Notes under the pieces: model-generated
The model's database searches: none
Seen by the model: only the letters and a program-made list of their open reading frames with translations
Told to the model about the DNA's origin: nothing
Made by a program: the position numbers and the translations under genes
DNA from: Salipiger mucosus DSM 16094
Lineage (GTDB): Bacteria; Pseudomonadota; Alphaproteobacteria; Rhodobacterales; Rhodobacteraceae
DNA length: 64,000 bases
Assembly: GCF_000442255.1 (NCBI RefSeq)
Contig: NZ_KE557273.1
Span: forward strand, 362,654 to 426,653
Direction of reading: 5' to 3'
In this document: positions 63,059 through 64,000 of the stretch, in pieces
Layout of the letters: the number at the start of each line of letters is the position of its first letter
Position numbering within the stretch: the stretch's first letter is position 1

Positions 63059-63867
63059 GCGAAGCAACCTCCGCCTTCTCCAACCAGCGTGCGGTGAACA
63101 TCGGTTTCGGTGTGCTGATCGTGCTGCTCTACGTCTTCCTGATGGCGCCGCTGGTGATGATCGTCGGTGCGTCCTTCACCAACGGTCTTCTCATCGAGTT
63201 CCCGCCGCAGGGCCTGTCGCTGCGCTGGTATGTCGAGTTCTTCGACCGGCAGGACCTGGTCGACGGCCTGCTCCTGTCGCTGCGCATCGGTGCCGTCACG
63301 GCGATCGTGACCATGACCGTCGCGATGATGGCGGCCATGGCGGGGCAGGTGATCAGCGGACGGCTCTCGGGCTGGTTCCAGCTCGGCATGACCCTGCCGC
63401 TGCTCGTGCCCGAGCTGCTGACCGCGGTGGGCCTGCTGTTCTTCCTCTACAAGATCCAGCTGGCCAAGACGGTCATGGGTCTGCAGATGGGGCACATCCT
63501 GATGTCCTTCCCCTACGCCTACGTCTCCATCGCGGCCGCGATGCGGCAGGTGCCTGCCTCGCTCGAGGAAGCCTCGGCCAGCATGGGGGCCACCGGGTGG
63601 CAGACCTTTCGGCTGGTGATCCTGCCGCTGGTGATGCCCGGGCTGGCGATGGGCGGCATCTTCGCCTTCATCAACAGCTTCGACCTCTACACCATCTCGC
63701 TGCTGCTCAAGCCGCTCGGGGGCAACACCCTGCCGCTCGCGCTGTTCGACTTCCTGACCTACGAGTTCAAGCCCACGGCGGCGGCCGCCGCGACGCTGTC
63801 GATCCTGTTGTCCATCCTCGGCGTGGCGCTCGTGCAGAAACTCGTCGGCCTGCAGCGCGCCTTCTGA
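63055..63867 (+). CDS. ABC permease, PotC-like
   Basis: A 270-residue inner-membrane permease. The EAA loop reads EEASASMGATGWQTFRLVIL, and SFTNGLLIEFPPQGLSLRWY follows the first helix, as in PotC/PotI. About six helices. It overlaps the PotB-like stop by four bases, so the transporter genes are translationally coupled. With the preceding gene it forms the channel. Confidence 0.88.
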   Translation: MSEATSAFSNQRAVNIGFGVLIVLLYVFLMAPLVMIVGASFTNGLLIEFPPQGLSLRWYVEFFDRQDLVDGLLLSLRIGAVTAIVTMTVAMMAAMAGQVISGRLSGWFQLGMTLPLLVPELLTAVGLLFFLYKIQLAKTVMGLQMGHILMSFPYAYVSIAAAMRQVPASLEEASASMGATGWQTFRLVILPLVMPGLAMGGIFAFINSFDLYTISLLLKPLGGNTLPLALFDFLTYEFKPTAAAAATLSILLSILGVALVQKLVGLQRAF

Positions 63868-63900
63868 TCGGACCCGACCATGACCCAGGGAGACACCTCC

Positions 63901-64000
63901 ATGCCCGATGTGTCGGCCAGGCCCCGCCTGCTTTATCAGCTCGCCAGCCCCCTGCACCGCACCGCAGGCGACAAGACAGTCCGGCGACGGCTGGACATGC
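63901..64000 (+). CDS. Start of an unknown gene following the ABC operon, partial
   Basis: Only about 33 codons are in the window (MPDVSARPRLLYQLASPLHR...). GGGAG lies eight bases before ATG 63901; an in-frame ATG at 63880 is an alternative. It is 33 bases after the last permease on the same strand and probably belongs to the operon. No function can be given. Confidence 0.45.
   Translation, partial: MPDVSARPRLLYQLASPLHRTAGDKTVRRRLDM

Noticed and set aside
1-64000. CRISPR arrays, rRNA and tRNA genes
   Set aside because: No regularly spaced repeats and no cloverleaf-like or rRNA-like sequence was recognised by eye on either strand.

Overview
The window is about 64 kb of high-GC DNA with alphaproteobacterial, Rhodobacteraceae-like character. 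The signs are dense operons with ATGA/TGATG overlaps, a tsaB-rimI junction, TauE next to a TIGR02186-type gene, many ABC uptake operons, and two copies of an intergenic element containing CAAATACGCC that resembles a short repeat common in this family. No rRNA, tRNA or CRISPR array was recognised.

Layout. 0-9 kb: end of tsaB, rimI, then a BMP/PnrA-type nucleoside ABC uptake operon with a TauE/SafE exporter, a thioesterase and an M20-type amidohydrolase. 9-13 kb: a two-component system divergent from an ATP-grasp gene. 13-18 kb: an unknown gene with a frameshift, a TIM-barrel/methylglyoxal-synthase fusion, a frameshifted pyridoxal-kinase-like gene and an L,D-transpeptidase. 18-26 kb: a LysR regulator divergent from a GMC oxidoreductase with a strong palindrome between them, a GNAT protein, then a six-heme exported cytochrome and a one-heme partner. 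26-28.6 kb: a frameshifted, 5'-truncated beta-helix/RTX protein facing a truncated LuxR-type gene, then an intact NarL-type regulator. 28.9-43.4 kb: a 12-gene alginate-type exopolysaccharide operon in the order algD-alg8-alg44-algA-algG-algI-algJ-sel1-algX-algF-algK-algL. 43.6-56.1 kb, minus strand: a ten-gene operon running IMPase, dipeptide-type ABC transporter, amidohydrolase, two kinases, ethanolamine ammonia-lyase EutB and EutC, with a divergent DeoR regulator. 56-58.3 kb: an M15-like peptidase gene and a graveyard of IS5 and ISL3 remnants. 58.3-64 kb: a TPP-dependent enzyme with a spermidine/putrescine-type ABC operon.

The most unusual content is the alginate-type cluster. AlgD and AlgA supply GDP-mannuronate. 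Alg8 and Alg44 polymerise and move the chain across the inner membrane. AlgK, AlgX, AlgG and AlgL are periplasmic. AlgI, AlgJ, AlgF and AlgX would acetylate. Several genes depart from the Pseudomonas model at sites known to matter: the Alg44 PilZ motif is missing, AlgG lacks DPHD, the AlgL active-site NNH reads NNL, the AlgA cupin lacks its metal ligands, AlgI has lost its middle, and no AlgE porin is present.

At least six apparent single-base frameshifts, one in-frame stop, one internal deletion and one head-to-head truncation fall between 14 and 42 kb. Where I could reconstruct a frameshift, one extra base explains it. That leaves open whether these are assembly or read errors or true decay, and any biology built on those genes should wait for a check against raw reads.
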